A stretch of DNA of 49,139 bases from Acanthaster planci (taxonomy: Eukaryota; Echinodermata; Asteroidea; Valvatida; Acanthasteridae), in the NCBI RefSeq assembly GCF_001949145.1, contig NW_019091671.1, positions 138,582-187,720 on the forward strand, read 5' to 3'. A program made the position numbers and the translations under genes. Shown piece by piece: positions 1 to 11,045 of the stretch (position 1 is its first letter; the number at the start of each line of letters is the position of its first letter). The notes under the pieces are model-generated. The model made no database searches. It was given only the letters and a program-made list of their open reading frames with translations, and was not told the DNA's origin.

Positions 1-846
1 ATCTCTAAACAGAATCAAGACACCTTTCAAGCTCTTGATCGTTTGATCGATATTAATATTCCATAACGTATCCAACTTATTCACCGCTTGTTTTTTCCAC
101 AGGTGTATCCTGTTGAATAAGTAATAGGCGAGTCCCTTGTGCTTGCTCCCCAGGGCCTGCGCCAAATCTCGATTGGTGACGACTTCGTATTCCAAGGTCA
201 AATCAAAAAAATTGAATACTCTGCGGCTGTATCTGTCGAATTGACCACTTTGTCGTGACCGTTAAACGTCAACTGATACGTCAGAGGCTCTCTAAAACCC
301 GACAAATAAAAAGGGGTGTGGTCCGTCAAAATCAGCGTGTCTAAAGGTATCGTGTATCTATTTTTAAAAGCGTCTGCAATTGCTTTATCTTTGCCGTTGT
401 TTGCGGCTTCGTTTTTGTCGCCTGCCCCGAGTCGTAACTTTGCCACGTTTTCCCGTTCTATACTGAAGTATGCCATTTTTTGTCTGCGACAGAGGTAGCC
501 AATTGTCCTTAAGATTATGAAATACCTCCGCGTCTCTGTAACTCACGATTTTATTGCCCTGGAGACTCACGCCGATTTCCGAGATCAAATTTCGCGCCAC
601 ATTGTTACACACAGTTCTGTTATTGTCTGATGCTCCGTCTAGATCGAGTTTAAAAGCCAACTTTGCCGTGCTGGGTACTATTACGTCATTCATTCCTAAC
701 GCGGGGAATTTTACGTTTAACGTATGACCCGCAGCTATTGTGCTCGAGTTATGGGTGATGGTTACTTCGCGTCTTTCGCCTTTAATCGCGCGAGGCGCTT
801 TGAGCCTTAGACTCGGATTTAATTTTTTAGTGTATTGATGCGACAT
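1..846 (-). pseudogene. Polinton-type major capsid protein, frameshifted and partial
   Basis: Read on the minus strand from the ATG at 846, the first piece (385-846) contains NPSLRLKAPRAIKGERR and a hydrophobic beta-rich stretch ending near FHNLKDNWLPL. A second piece in another frame (198-476) has IPLDTLILTDHTPFYLSGF, and a third piece (1 to about 210) contains WNINIDQTIKSLKGVLIL and runs off the window. The three pieces lie in the right order for one protein resembling the double-jelly-roll capsids of Polintons and related viruses. I assign it from remembered family patterns, not a search. At least two frameshifts break it: one near 470-495 and one at an A/T homopolymer near 205-211. Expected role in an intact relative: virion shell. 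It is inactive here and 3'-truncated by the window edge. Confidence 0.7.
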
Positions 847-953
847 TTTCTTAATATATATTATTTATATTTTACTTAAAAATTTTAAACAGGAATGATA
901 ACGGAATAAAGGATATGCCAGCTGCGAAAAATAGATCTTCATATTCCATTAAT

Positions 954-1152
954 TTATTTTTTCTTTCTAAACATTTCACTTTGAATCTCTAAGACCATGT
1001 CACCAATGTGATCGATATCTGCGCGTATGTCACCCAGCATTTGTTCGATATTTGTTTGATCGGTTTGAATTTCTACCAGTTGATTTTTTAGTCGGTTTCT
1101 TAGCTTATCGGATAAGTTAACTTTATTTAAAATGGAGCGAGTATTTTCAAAA
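954..1152 (-). pseudogene. Short coiled-coil-like ORF fragment in the Polinton remnant
   Basis: About 65 codons are open on the minus strand, ending at the TAA at 954-956. The reading is charged and heptad-like (for example IEQMLGDIRADIDHIGDMV) and ends in a basic RKKK tail. There is a stop immediately upstream near 1153, so no full gene is present; a possible internal ATG lies in the MLGD stretch. It sits between the capsid and integrase genes and is probably a remnant of a small Polinton accessory or virion gene. I do not recognise the family. Base composition and codon use look like the neighbouring Polinton genes. Confidence 0.35.
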
Positions 1153-1155
1153 TAA

Positions 1156-2105
1156 TTTTACAGCCCGCGAGGCTATTGGCGAGGCGAAAGTCCTGTCGGC
1201 CATTTACACGAAAAGAAGGGTGCAGACAAATCAGTTATTAAAAACTGGCTAAAAAAGCAGGCAATTTGGCAAATATATTTACCCACGCCAAAGTACGTAC
1301 CGCGGCCTATGACATTGCAATCGAAATCAGTGGAGCCTAATTATGCGCATCTAATGGATATATTATACTTACCTTGTGACCGAGTGAATCGTAAAACTTT
1401 TAAATACACTTTGACCGTAGTAGACGTCAGCTTGTGTTACATAGAAGTTGAGCCATTGACCAATAAAACCGCTGAGCAAACGTCTGAAGCCGTGAAACAA
1501 ATTTACGAGCGATCGCCGCTAACCTGGCCTAAATTTATAATGGTAGACTCTAGATCTGAATTTAAAGGCCAGTTTAAAAAGTTACTGACAAAAAATAAAG
1601 TAGAAATTCAAGTGGGCGAGCCAGACGTTCATAGGTCGCAGGGGATCGTGGAAAGGTTTAACCGTACATTGGCCGAGCGTTTATTTAGTCATCAATATGC
1701 TCAAGAAATGTTAAATGTGGGTGAGCGAAATGTAGAATGGGTACAGCGTTTGCCCCAGGTCGTGAAATCGCATTTAATCGACAAAGAGCCCACAGAAGCT
1801 ATCAAATTAGACCAAGTGAAACAAATACAGAGTGTGCCTCCAAAAGCGAGCAAGCGAGAATTACCTTCAAGTAATGGTCGTTAGGTTTTTATTTTACCTG
1901 GGCGAGCAAGAGGGTGGCACCATTAGAAGAGCGACCGATCCAGTCTGGTCAGTTGACGTTTGTCAAATTGAAAAACGCACTAGCCAATTTAAACGAGTCA
2001 ATGGCAAGTGGATAAAAATGGGCCCCACTTTATATTATTTATTAAAAGGGCCAAATAGAAGTATCTGGTACCTGATGACACCGAATTACCACCCGCTAAA
2101 TAATG
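1156..2105 (+). pseudogene. Polinton integrase (rve family), C-terminus frameshifted
   Basis: The frame opens after the TAA at 1153-1155 and reads through FYSPRGYWRGESPVGHL and QAIWQIYLPTPKYVPRP into the ATG at 1309, so the family-typical N-terminal region lies upstream of the first ATG. The rve core follows. Numbered from that ATG, the catalytic triad is D17 (LMDILYLP), D80 (MVDSRSEF) and E115 (GIVERFNRTLAERL), with 34 residues between the last two. The frame ends at 1884, but the C-terminal DNA-binding part (GGTIRRATDPVWSVDV, then LYYLLKGP) continues in another frame to about 2100. One frameshift near 1870 therefore separates core and C-terminus. Known role: strand transfer that inserts the element. 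The catalytic core looks intact; the full protein does not. Confidence 0.9.
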
Positions 2106-2246
2106 CCCGTGAGCTAAAGTTTTCATGCCGTTTGGTAATATATAGCGCTTTGTATCTAATGGCTACAGGCTTAATTTATTTTGCGTGATGGTGTACATTT
2201 GATGTTTATCTGATTTCAATAATTGCTGTTTATGGAACTGTTGCAC

Positions 2247-5200
2247 TCAGTCAATTAGACAACTTTTATACGCGGCGTGTGATAACCGTTTCTCGGTTAT
2301 AACTTTAGTAACGCCTTTTGCCTTCTTTAAATTTTGATCTTCCGTTAAGATCAAGTACATTTTTGGTCTAATGCAAATTACCTCCGAAATTGTTTGACCA
2401 CCAAATTCATCTTTCCATTTACCAATGACCTTTTTTTGAATCAAAGTTTATGATCGGTTGGGTAATTACTAAAGTCAAATAATTTATGCTTTTTGCATAG
2501 GTACATATACTTGTTTAAATTACCCGTTTCAAATTGAACTAATAAAGCATCCGTGTCAGTGTATAAAAGATGCACATCTGAAAGGAATTCAGCCTTTAAT
2601 GTATTATAATAGAAGTCATACATTAAAGTTTTGGATAAATCTAACACGCTTACATTGCAATAAATGGGCTTATTTAATTTAGTTTTAATTTGATACATTT
2701 CCACAAAAGAAAGCTCGCACTCCTGAAATGGCGAGGTAGATTTGTAATTTGGTTTAAAAGTTAACTTCTGGTATTTTTCGGCATCTAGCAAGTCTCGCAA
2801 TAAATGCCCGTCCATACGATAGCACACGTTTTCCATCGTCTTGCCAAAGACCGAATTATTCATCAATTTAAAAAAATCCTTCTCAAAATTAGATTTGGTT
2901 ATTTTTCATAACTCATTATTTTTATCAATATAACTTTTCATCCAAGGCTCCTGTTTAAAAGACACGACGCAATGCACCTTTTTTAATCCTAGGCCTAGTT
3001 CTTAATATTTCTGTAAAGTTCGGTAATGAACCACATATTTATTTTTTGTGTTTAAAGTTGACATGAGTTTATCTATCTATCTAATTCGCTCGCCTTTTGC
3101 CATTAAATCCCTTTGATACGCTGACAGCCATTCATCGATATATTTTCGGGGGCGAGTGGGAAGTGATTGTGTAAATCGTGTAAGTGCTGCGGATAACCTA
3201 ATGTCACTTCGAGCATATAACCTTTGGACGCGCTTGGACAAATTTTCGAGATATACTCTGGAGTAAATATAGTCACGTCCTGAATCCAACTGAAATCTTT
3301 AAAAGGCAAAGCCTGGCTCATGGCCCAACCGTTTGCGTCTAAATACATGATATGTGACTCTAGCTGGGTCATGGTCTAGTAAACTCATATTGTTCGCCTT
3401 GGCATAGCGCTTTGCACCCACGCTAGAAATGCCACCCCTCAAAAAATAAGTGCTTGTCTATATTTGTCAGTAGTTCCAATTGTATGCCTGAGTGCTTTAA
3501 CAATGCATCCCACGACAGGCCCAGTAACGTGTAATACATGTAGTTGGCTGGGTCAAGGTCATAGCGCTGTTTACAGACTTCGCGGAAGTTCTCAAATACA
3601 CCCGCTAATAACAGCACGTTCGTTTCTACGTATAGGTCTCTAACCTTGTGAAATTTATTGATTGGCTTTTTACATGTCATGCAAATAAAGTCTTTTTAAC
3701 CGCTTTTTTCATTAATACACTAAAGGCAATTTTTTCTTCTTTTCTTTGTGGTTCATCGGGAATTGGGCACTGGCACTGATCTTCGCTATTCTTGCCGATA
3801 AGCTTTTCACAGATCCAGCAGCGGTTACAATTTTCATAGATTTTTTGTAATTTGTCAGACCAAATAATCGGCTTAGGATTTGCAAATGTTTTGTTAATCG
3901 TGGCGACTTCTCTGGAAAGCGACTGCAGAAATTTAACTGCAGCATTTTTACCTCTGTAAGTCTCGTGTGAAGGGCAAACCCCGTCGCATCTAACGACTGC
4001 GTAAGAATAGCCGCAAGGCTTATGGATTTGTGTTTTGACCATGTTTAATTCTTTTGGCAGTAACTTTCTAAAACAGACTCAAAATCTGCATAAATTATAA
4101 AAGGGGCGTTCTGCTTGTTTTTATAATTTTTAAACTTGATAATATTTTTGCCTTGGCAAGCATTTCGACTCTACACGCCGCTGTGTCAATTCTTTGACAA
4201 TCTTCTCGAGGTCGGGTGAATCTTTCTTCACTTTGAAAGTGAGACAGGCATTTGAAACACTAGTATAATTTACCGGTGTGTTTTGTAACATCGCACATTA
4301 ACCGATTGTTTAATCCAGCAATAATGACTTATTTCACCTTTGGTAAAATAAAGTAAATTAATGGGCTCTTCTTCGCTTTTGGTCTTGTACAGCACATAAG
4401 TGCCCTCTTTCTCAGTATAACCAAATACATTAATTATTTTGTGATTCGATTCGCGAAATTTGTGAAATGGGCGTGGGAAAGTCTACGCTTTTGAAATTTA
4501 GGCCGTCTTCTTTTGTGTAAGTCGAGGTACACTCGTTATTTATTTTGTAATTTGGATTTGTTTCTAACTGATACCTGACATTGTCTGAATATATTTTTAA
4601 AGCAGATCTCAACGCCCAACAGATGCACTCCTGGTCACTTTTATTTTGGACGTTAATAATTGCCGTTTTAACCACTAAATATTTAGGTAGTGGAATATAA
4701 GTCACGCCGACTGGATTATACTTCACAACGTTGATATAAAAAGCTATTACTTAATCAAAGACCCAACCAGAGCCTCTTGTGAACTTCCGCGTCTTCTTTA
4801 TGTTGTGCGATTTGCTGATCCAACGCCAATTTAATACCCTTTTTAGAAAAGACCGTGTTATTTTGACTGGTAAATGAGAAAACGCCGATCTTAGTTTCAG
4901 CTCCCGGTTTTTCCATCTTGAACTGAATCTTAATGGCCGTTTGTAATTTATAAGAGCCGATTTCCTTAAACTCGGCAAGTGCCTTATCTTTGATTTACTT
5001 TCTATAAAAATCAAAAAAATTAAATAAGTCGTCTTCGTAAAAATCAGGGATCAGTTCCCAATTTCTGTAATTATCCCTAAAACACGTAATTCTCCGGATG
5101 TCCACTTCTTCCATCACCCGTGGGGTAATGTACGCTTTAATCACGGTGATCAAGTCCTTTCGTAATATTTTTCCTTTTACACCCATGGCTGTAAATTCTA

Positions 5201-5430
5201 TGTCGTTATCTTGAGCTATTTTTAAAAGCTGGCAATATGGCTGGCGAGTGAGATTTTTAAATTGTCGTTGACTCTCTTGAATTGCTTTTACGAGCTCCGA
5301 CTTTGAGTGACTTTTTTTGGCAGGCGCCGGTCATGAGACGTTATATCGTTTAGCAAAGTCTGCTAGAAACAATTTTTTCAAACGCTGAAAGTCCGATAAA
5401 ACAGGTCGGCGTTTTGATTTGGTTTCTTCA
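2247..5430 (-). pseudogene. Polinton protein-primed DNA polymerase B, multiply broken
   Basis: Minus-strand pieces in order from the 5' end: 4995-5430, N-terminal region with a lysine-rich possible SAP-like stretch; 4751-5014, ending KFTRGSGWVFD; 4430-4726, with TYIPLPKYLVVKTAIINV; about 4050-4130, with FIIYADFES, the exonuclease I motif; 3677-4042, with HKPCGYSYAVV and a Cys pair CNRCWICEKL; 3423-3680, with DLYVETNVLLLAGVFENFRE; 3103-3372, with the motif A region YLDANGWAMSQALPF; about 2870-3075, the motif B lead-in with in-frame stops; 2441-2866, with NNSVFGKTMEN and the catalytic YTDTD; 2247-2444, C-terminus. Motif A lacks the three residues that normally lie between YLDAN and GWAM. Combined with several frameshifts and stops, this makes the gene inactive. 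AT-rich TATA-like sequence lies at 5431-5450 just upstream of the first ATG. Confidence 0.9.
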
Positions 5431-5450
5431 TTTATACCCTATTTATATAT

Positions 5451-6993
5451 AGGTTTTTAAAATTTATCTAATTTTTCCCGGTGATTCCAGGGCAGAGCAT
5501 TTTTTTCGGTGGTAAAAAGTCCTGGGGGAAAGTATGTTCGGGGCTCCGCGAGTGCTAGTTTGGGAAGTTGGGTCACGGGGTGTAGGGGAAGTCATGATTT
5601 GGGCCATGGGGTTTGGGGGAAGTCCCAGGCTGATCCAGGAAGTGTGTTAAGTCCCGCGCTGATTTGGAAAGTGGGGAAGAGGGGCTGATCCAGTAAATAC
5701 CGGTCTCTACTACATGTACATCAGGAAGATATGCATGTACCTGTTATTTATTTAACACAAAAGCTGTTTTCTTCTAGTATCTTACAGCTGCATCTGACTT
5801 TTCATTTGTCATTCAATGTGAAATATTTAACACTCCATGATGAAAACTGTTGGTGACAGCATACATGTACTGTTAGATGCCACAAGAAGAAGGTTGAGTT
5901 ACACTGAAAGTGATATAATTCAAAGATGGTGAGCACCAGAATAGCTCTCTCATAGGAGGCCATCTTTGTAGGAAAATTGGAACTGCTTACCAGTATTTCA
6001 CACTATCATGTGCGTGTGCACACAGCGTGCAACATATTCTACCCAAGCGCGACTGCTGATCAAAGCATCTTTGAAATACGGTGCAGCAATGCACATCAAA
6101 AAAACTTGATCAAAAATGATGATGCATGTGGCAATCTGTAGGATGCCACAACATTTGGGAGAGACCTGTTATAAAAGGTCATTCTTGATTAATTTGCAGT
6201 GGAACACAGCTATAACCAACACAACAAGGTCCACACAAAATGTTCAGTATCATGGTCATTTGGCATTGTAAGTTTCAGTCACAGATCTGAGGTTTGATGT
6301 GATTGAAAACATGCAACTTAAGCACATACAAAAACTTACTGGTCAGATATGGGCCCGTAGTAAAATGAAACCAGTCGATGGAGAACTTGCAGTTTGCGTT
6401 GCAGAAACACTTCAGTTTCAATGCCATCGCCATTCACTGCAATATACAGATGATCATCACACTGCAAGCAGGAAATTTATGTGAAACATTACAACACTGG
6501 CTAGCCAACAGTAAGCTAATGGTCAGTTAACTTGGAGTGTATGCATGTTTCTTACAGTTTTACTTGTGAAAATGCCAGATTTCAGAATACATAATATTTG
6601 ATTATAAACAATATACTTGGCAAATAAAGTAACACATGTTAATAAAATAATTTTTTTAGTGTGTACCGGTACATGTATATCTAAATACTGTAGTGATGAC
6701 TGAAGCATTATTAATCAATGGTCATTGTTCTGGTTCTTGGATATCGCAGAAAGTATACATGTACATCTCACAAAAGCTAGGTTTACATATGCTTAATGGC
6801 TCCAGAACTCCTCAAATATTCCCAAAGGCAGCGTGAAAACTGTATATAGTAACAAAGAACAAAGTTACACAAAGCATTAAGTACATGTTGACTAACGGTA
6901 ATAGAGACGGTAACTTAAGATTACAGAGTCCATGTATCTCCACATGAGCATACAATTTACGAAAAGTTTTCCCAAGTAAAACATAAAGAAAGA
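5451..6993. other. Unassigned AT-rich sequence
   Basis: No coding region is recognised. At 5515-5700 there is a G-rich, loosely repeated stretch with recurring GGGGAAGTC and GCTGATYYRG words. The rest has scattered TACATGTACA-type words and only short ORFs that match nothing I know. Confidence 0.4.
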
Positions 6994-6995
6994 TA

Positions 6996-8193
6996 CAGTA
7001 ATATCTTGATACCTTGAATCTCTGGGGAATGGACAAAAAATTCGAGTTATCCCAAATTCGAGTTAAAAGAAAGTCCCAATTTCTTTTCAAACAGTCAATA
7101 TCACGATGTGTATCATGACATGTACCTATACGCTGATGCACAGTTATCGTAAATCTCCCTATGATGACTTTTGAAATGACATTATGGTTATTTTATACTT
7201 TGGTGCCACAAGATTTTGTTCATAGAAAGACATTTTTGCGGAGGATTTTTGTTGTCAATTGGCTGAAAATAACACAATACATGTACCGTAAATCATTTAA
7301 AATGTGTACCTTTGCGTGGCAAATCTTTTTTTTGCATTGTGCATGTGTGACCCTTTGTGGTGGCCCCATTTCTGATACTGCACCGTAATGCAGCACCTTG
7401 CACGTGCGTACTCGGGCGGGGTTTCCCGTTTAGTCAGATGACTTTTTTCATCACATGAGGGCACACCATTTTTGTGCTTCAATAAAATTTCGTAAAAACA
7501 AAAATGCTATTGGTGTCTTTTTTATATTTTATTCTTTGTTCTTTATTTTTAAACTTGTGTTTATTTTTTGGGAGTGAGATTTGGCTACGCAAACGCTCTG
7601 CGTTGCAGTCACGTGGTTGGTCCACTGCACATGAGCATGCTGTGGTTTGTGGCTCTAATTGGGCAGCCATCACACGGGCGAGCGCAAGCAGTTGGGCCAG
7701 ACCATTAAGCCAGACTTAACTTCTGTACGAGTGGCACGTGCGGCATACACAAAGATCTCCAATGCATTGCCTCAGTCACCTCAAAGAGCCATCAGTTGGC
7801 CTGCTGACGCACTGGCTATAATGGGCCCACGGTAACAATTGGGCCAATTCCTGCAAGTTGGATTTTGCAGTCACTGTGTGGTTACATGTCTAGATCAATC
7901 ATCATTGTAGCACGCTTGCAGGTGTTCCAGTGTGAAGAGACAAAGTGTGCATGTCAGAAATTATTCATAACTAGACCCGCGTTCTGTTTACACTTTCTGG
8001 AAGTTTTTTGGCGGCGGTTTCTTTTGGATCTACTATACAGAAACTTCGAGGTAAACGAATCCGGCAATGTCAGCAGTTCGAGTTACGGATATGGTTTTGT
8101 ACATAAAAGCCTATTCTTCAGGTGGGAGTTAATTATTCTTCAAGTTAAGCAGAGTCTCAAGTTAACCGACTTTGAGTTATCGGGATGTTACTG
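6996..8193. mobile_element. Non-autonomous pogo/Tigger-like DNA transposon
   Basis: The left end begins CAGTAATATCTTGATACC and the right end, read on the opposite strand, begins CAGTAACATCCCGATAAC. They match at about 17 of the first 23 positions. Both ends are flanked by TA (6994-6995 and 8194-8195), the target duplication of Tc1/mariner and pogo elements. Both subterminal zones carry TTCGAGTTA-type words (7050-7075 and 8079-8180). The 1.2 kb interior encodes no recognisable transposase, so it would need one supplied in trans. The superfamily call rests on the CAGT terminus and TA flank and is an inference. Confidence 0.6.
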
Positions 8194-8665
8194 TAGATAG
8201 TTTCTCATTTCCAGACCCGGATGACAATAAGAGTAGTTATGTGGATTACCTTCTTGTGTGCACTAGACTTGTAGTTAACAATGTTGGTCATTTCTGGCTA
8301 TTTGGTCACTTTTCTATCGCTCATAAGAGACAAAACATGGCTTACATGGAAAACTTAGACCATGCCTCTGTTGGTTGGTGTTTGTTTCCTCGGGTAAGTA
8401 TTACAAAGAGGGCACTATAACAACTTAATGGCAAGTTCCATCAACATGGCTCTCCAAATTAGCAGGGCTAATTTCAGATCATCAAAATGAATCCCTTTTT
8501 ATACCTCGTGATAACCTTAAAGATTAAGCCTGTAACTTTGTTTCTGTGTATAACTTCAAGAGACGTTTCAGTGCCCCAAGAACTACACTACAGAGCAACT
8601 AATCCAACAATGACAATATAACAAAGAGAAACTCATCAGTGGGTGTCCTGACTATATGGGACAAA
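8194..8665. other. Unassigned sequence
   Basis: No coding region, repeat or RNA gene recognised. Confidence 0.4.
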
Positions 8666-8679
8666 TCAAAACACAATCA

Positions 8680-8890
8680 GGCATAAGGCGGTTCTTCGCA
8701 CTATTGGCTCCTCGACAGGGATTCCCTTGGTCTCCTCATTAGGAATGAGCAATACCAACTTCTGGACTGGCCGCTCTATGTACTTCGTGGCGAGAACTCT
8801 CTGGCCAGCAGCATCTAGATGAGGGTCTCCAACAGCAAGCTTAACTCTGTGCACCAGGTTGTCTTCAACCGTAAAGGACCGATGACTTGA
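8680..8890 (-). pseudogene. BEL/Pao-like integrase C-terminal tail fragment
   Basis: The last ~65 codons of the long minus-strand frame at 8666-10558 read VHRVKLAVGDPHLDAAGQR and then YIERPVQKLVLLIPNEE. That is the layout of the end of BEL/Pao polyproteins: a strand-forming segment followed by RPxxKLVLLxPxE. The BEL element further along this window ends similarly (KRPISEVVLLLPKED near 42714-42760). The fragment follows Penelope-type sequence directly, so a junction between two element classes lies near 8890. It could instead be a divergent PLE tail, but the RPVQKLVLL word argues for BEL. Confidence 0.55.
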
Positions 8891-10350
8891 TCTTATGGTG
8901 ATGGAAGGAAGCGCTGTTGAGGTATCGGTCGGTGTGGGTGGGCTAACGATAAACCCTCCGGGCAAGACTGCCATCCTCCCTTCTGGACACCTCAAAATCA
9001 AGAAACTAAATGCTGCCATTCCTCTCTTGTTCCATGGTGAAGTGGATGCTGCTGTGAAGCCCATTGAGGTGGTCCAAGTAGAGTTGAAGGTTGTCTTGCC
9101 CGTGCTCCCAGATGACGAAGGTGTCATCCACATACCGGAGCCAGATCTTGGGGCGGTGGTCTGCTGTGGCCATGGGGTCTGCTCGAACTCTTCCATGAAT
9201 ATGTCAGGCAGAACCGGGGATATAGGGGATCCCATGGAGGTTCCAGCTGTTTGTTCATAGAATTTGTCCCGCCACTGGAAGCTGGCAGAATCAACACAGG
9301 TGGTGAGGAGGTCTTGAAGCTGGCTTGGGGTTAGGTTGGTGGGGTCCTTGAGGCTGGTGTCGGCTTGGAGTCGGTCCCTCGCTATAGTTGTTGCGTCAGA
9401 GGTGGGAATGCAGGTGAAGAGCGACACGACATCAAAGATGACCATGATGTCACCTGGCTGCAGCCGGAGGTCTTGAATAATGGACGAGAATTCATCTGAG
9501 TTCTTGATGTGATACTGGGTGTTGCCAACTAGAGGACGAAGGATCTTGGCCAGGTGTCTTGCAGTGCTGTAGGTGGGCCCTTCTCTAGAAGCGACAATGG
9601 GGCATAGTGGGGTCTCCTTCTTGTGTATCTTGGGCTGGCCGCAGAATCTTGGGCATCTTGAGTTGGATGGACGTAACTGTCGGTACAGCTGTTCTGTGAT
9701 GTTCCCAGAGTGGTGGAGGGAGAGAAGCGTCTGTTGCAGCTTCCTCTCGATGGCTGCTGTGGGGTCTCTCGGAAGTTCACGGTAGCTGCCGGCATTGAGT
9801 ATATCCATGACTTTGTGATCATACTCAACCCAGTCTATGACCACCATGGCGTTGCCCTTGTCAGCAAGGAGGAAGTGGATGGATTTGTCTTGGTGAATGG
9901 ATTTGTCTTGGCGGAGGGACTTGATGGCTGAACGGTCTTCTCTGGTGGTGTTCGGCTTCGGGTTCTTGTGTTTCCGAAGGGCTTGGCTGATGTTGAGGCG
10001 GATTGCATCGGCGGTGGTCTTGTGTAGGCGGCAGAGAGTGGGCTCAGTGGCTTGAATTATCTCTTCCTTGGGCAGGGACCGGGGAGTCAGCGCAAAGTTC
10101 AAGCCTAGGGCAAGAACTTTCTCCTTACTAATGGACAAGGAGCACTTACTCATGTTGACCACGGTGTTCTTAGTGAAGGACTCCTTGGACTGAAGGTGGG
10201 GCAGTACCGAGCATCTCATGGGGTTTGACATCTGGGGGCGTAGGGATATAGGAGATCCTATAGCCTGGGGTGGAGTGCTGCTGTGGGTATTCTTGGGGCT
10301 AGTCATCTTCAGGAATTTCTTGACTTGTCGTTGGCGGTCACTTAAGTGGT
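8890..10350 (-). pseudogene. Penelope-like element reverse transcriptase (copy 1), frameshifted
   Basis: Central part of a 630-codon minus-strand frame. PLE landmarks in order: FLLADKGNAMVVIDWVEYDH; RFCGQPKIHKKETPLCPIV; FDVVSLFTCIPTS; AGTSMGSPISPVLPDIFMEEF. The next motif, RYVDDTFVIW, lies in another frame near 9110-9140, so a frameshift near 9175 precedes the catalytic aspartates; YRxPTHTDRYLNS follows in that frame at about 8930. Known role: RT of Penelope-like retroelements, which prime on chromosomal DNA ends. No GIY-YIG domain follows; the sequence passes into BEL-like tail sequence. An 18-bp tandem duplication at 9879-9914 duplicates HQDKSI. The 5' side is joined in frame to a CR1-type endonuclease. 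It is inactive as it stands. Confidence 0.88.
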
Positions 10351-11045
10351 CACTTATTACGACTGGTAAGACACCACAGTCTTTCATGAGCTCTGCGTGG
10401 GAACTGAAAATGAGATCGATTGTGGTCTGAGTGGATTCAGTAACACATGTTGGTTCATGTATAAGTTGCGACATTTGAAACAAATTAAAACAAGAGGTAA
10501 TTGGGTTAGGATTTACATTTTCGGAAAGATCACAATTGAAATCCCCAATTACAATCATTTCTTTGTGTTCGCAGGAATAGTGTCAACAAGTTTGTCTATA
10601 AAATCAACACAGCTTGAAGGTGGTCTATACACAGAACTGATGAGTACAGGCTGTCTTTGTTTACACTTGATTTCAACCCACATGCATTCGACATCATCTG
10701 TTTCAAGATCTTCACGACGGATGAAAGTCAAATTGTTTCGAATACACATAGCAACCCCACCACCATGCCTGTTCCTGTCTTTTCTGGCAATGGAATAAGT
10801 GGGTAGATTGTCCTTGATTGACCCATCACAGAATGTTTCATTTAAGCAGATGATGTCACATGGACTTCCAGACATTAATATTTGAAGATGCTCAAATTTA
10901 TTAATTACGCTTCTTACATTACGATGAGCAAATGAGAACCCCTCACAGTTTTCATTGTAAATAACACCGTCCCTTAGGTATAATGTGGCTCCTTGTTCTG
11001 TAGATTGAGTACCGGTACCTCTCTGACTGTCTGAAGATACCGGTT
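10350..11045 (-). pseudogene. CR1/L2-like LINE apurinic-type endonuclease fragment
   Basis: Two overlapping minus-strand frames (10555-11070 and the start of the frame ending at 10558) give an exonuclease-endonuclease-phosphatase domain: FAHRNVRSVINKFEHLQIL, CDIICLNETF (the catalytic Glu motif), GGGVAMCIRNN, LISSVYRPPSS, then MIVIGDFNCDL (the GDFN motif) and VVISDHLSD (the terminal SDH motif). These are the landmarks of LINE endonucleases that nick target DNA for target-primed reverse transcription. The domain stops just after SDH, where PLE sequence begins. A frameshift near 10555 separates the two pieces. Downstream linker and RT of this copy are missing. Confidence 0.88.

Larger units (their letters stand above)
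1..5450. mobile_element. Polinton/Maverick-type element remnant (left end outside window)
   Basis: Three hallmark genes of Polinton (Maverick) self-synthesising DNA transposons lie together: a double-jelly-roll-type capsid gene (-), a retroviral-type integrase (+) and a family B DNA polymerase (-). Known biology of the family: the integrase inserts the element and the protein-primed polymerase copies it, with virus-like capsid genes carried alongside. All three genes are damaged by frameshifts or stops, so this is a dead copy. No terminal inverted repeat is visible. The left end lies outside the window, and the right limit is set only by where polymerase-like sequence fades, near 5430-5450. 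The integrase and polymerase genes converge on about 2100-2250. Related adintovirus-like elements are an alternative label. Confidence 0.85.

Noticed and set aside
198-846. Two short independent proteins instead of one broken capsid gene
   Set aside because: Both pieces and the reading at 1-210 lie in the same strand and order as one capsid protein, with breaks at a homopolymer and a short overlap.
1309-1884. Integrase of a retrovirus or LTR element
   Set aside because: The N-terminal QAIWQIYLP region, the GIVERFNRTLAERLF context and the adjacent polymerase B and capsid genes fit Polinton integrases.
8666-10558. 630-codon frame as a genuine single host or element gene
   Set aside because: It changes family twice and reads part of the PLE section out of its native frame. 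I treat it as a mosaic of dead elements, while keeping the junction as a finding.
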